Source of the DNA: an uncultured Eubacteriales bacterium
GTDB taxonomy: Bacteria > Bacillota > Clostridia > Lachnospirales > Bianqueaceae
Reading direction: 5' to 3'
DNA length: 5,499 nucleotides
NCBI GenBank assembly: GCA_902782895.1
Contig: CACZPA010000173.1
Location: forward strand, 1 to 5,499
Under the pieces are notes generated by a model that had not been told where the DNA came from, made no database searches, and was given only the letters and a program-made list of their open reading frames with translations. Positions 5,491 through 5,499 of this stretch are shown piece by piece (the first letter of the stretch is position 1; the number at the start of each line of letters is the position of its first letter). Position numbers and translations under genes: made by a program.

Positions 5491-5499
5491 AACGAAAGA

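Overview
The window looks like chromosomal DNA of a Gram-positive Clostridia-type bacterium (Lachnospiraceae/Oscillospiraceae-like). The reasons are strong AGGAGG-type Shine-Dalgarno sites, sigma-A promoters, an AgrC-like GHKL kinase with a LytTR response regulator, and a protein style typical of that class. This is inferred from gene style and not from any search.

Left part (1-1700, + strand): a quorum-sensing-type two-component pair. A membrane GHKL histidine kinase, whose beginning may lie left of the window, overlaps by 4 bases (ATGA) with a LytTR-family response regulator. This block is clearly AT-richer than the rest. Two 60-base lines counted inside the kinase gave 25 and 24 G+C, against 38 in a line of the neighbouring ABC gene.

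Middle (1744-3642, + strand): a complete single-chain ABC exporter (membrane domain plus ATPase). It starts 43 bases after the regulator behind a good ribosome binding site and has no visible promoter of its own, so it may be read from the two-component operon. Its substrate cannot be told. After it, 3643-3779 holds a small regulatory-looking region: a TTGACA promoter candidate, a perfect 18-bp palindrome (AGTTAGAGTTCTCTAACT) and a Shine-Dalgarno-like sequence. No convincing gene follows on that strand.

Right part (3780-5362, - strand): a compact three-gene operon read right to left. It encodes pyroglutamyl-peptidase I (pcp), a single-span membrane protein with a long predicted coiled coil and no recognised family, and a NUDIX hydrolase. 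Overlapping or nearly touching stop and start codons, with each downstream Shine-Dalgarno inside the preceding gene, suggest translational coupling. A good sigma-A promoter (TTGTCA-N17-TATACT) lies directly upstream of pcp and fixes its start at 5362.

Right edge (5408-5490, + strand): a perfect-consensus promoter (TTGACA-N16-TATAAT) fires out of the window. Its -35 box overlaps the -35 box of the pcp promoter by five bases, so the two divergent promoters probably compete. Its transcript begins with a GC-rich hairpin followed by GTTTT, which could be an early terminator or attenuator for whatever lies beyond the window. No complete new system is evident. The most unusual points are the shared -35 promoter pair with its leader hairpin, the apparently gene-less operator/promoter after the ABC gene, and the coiled-coil membrane protein in the pcp operon.
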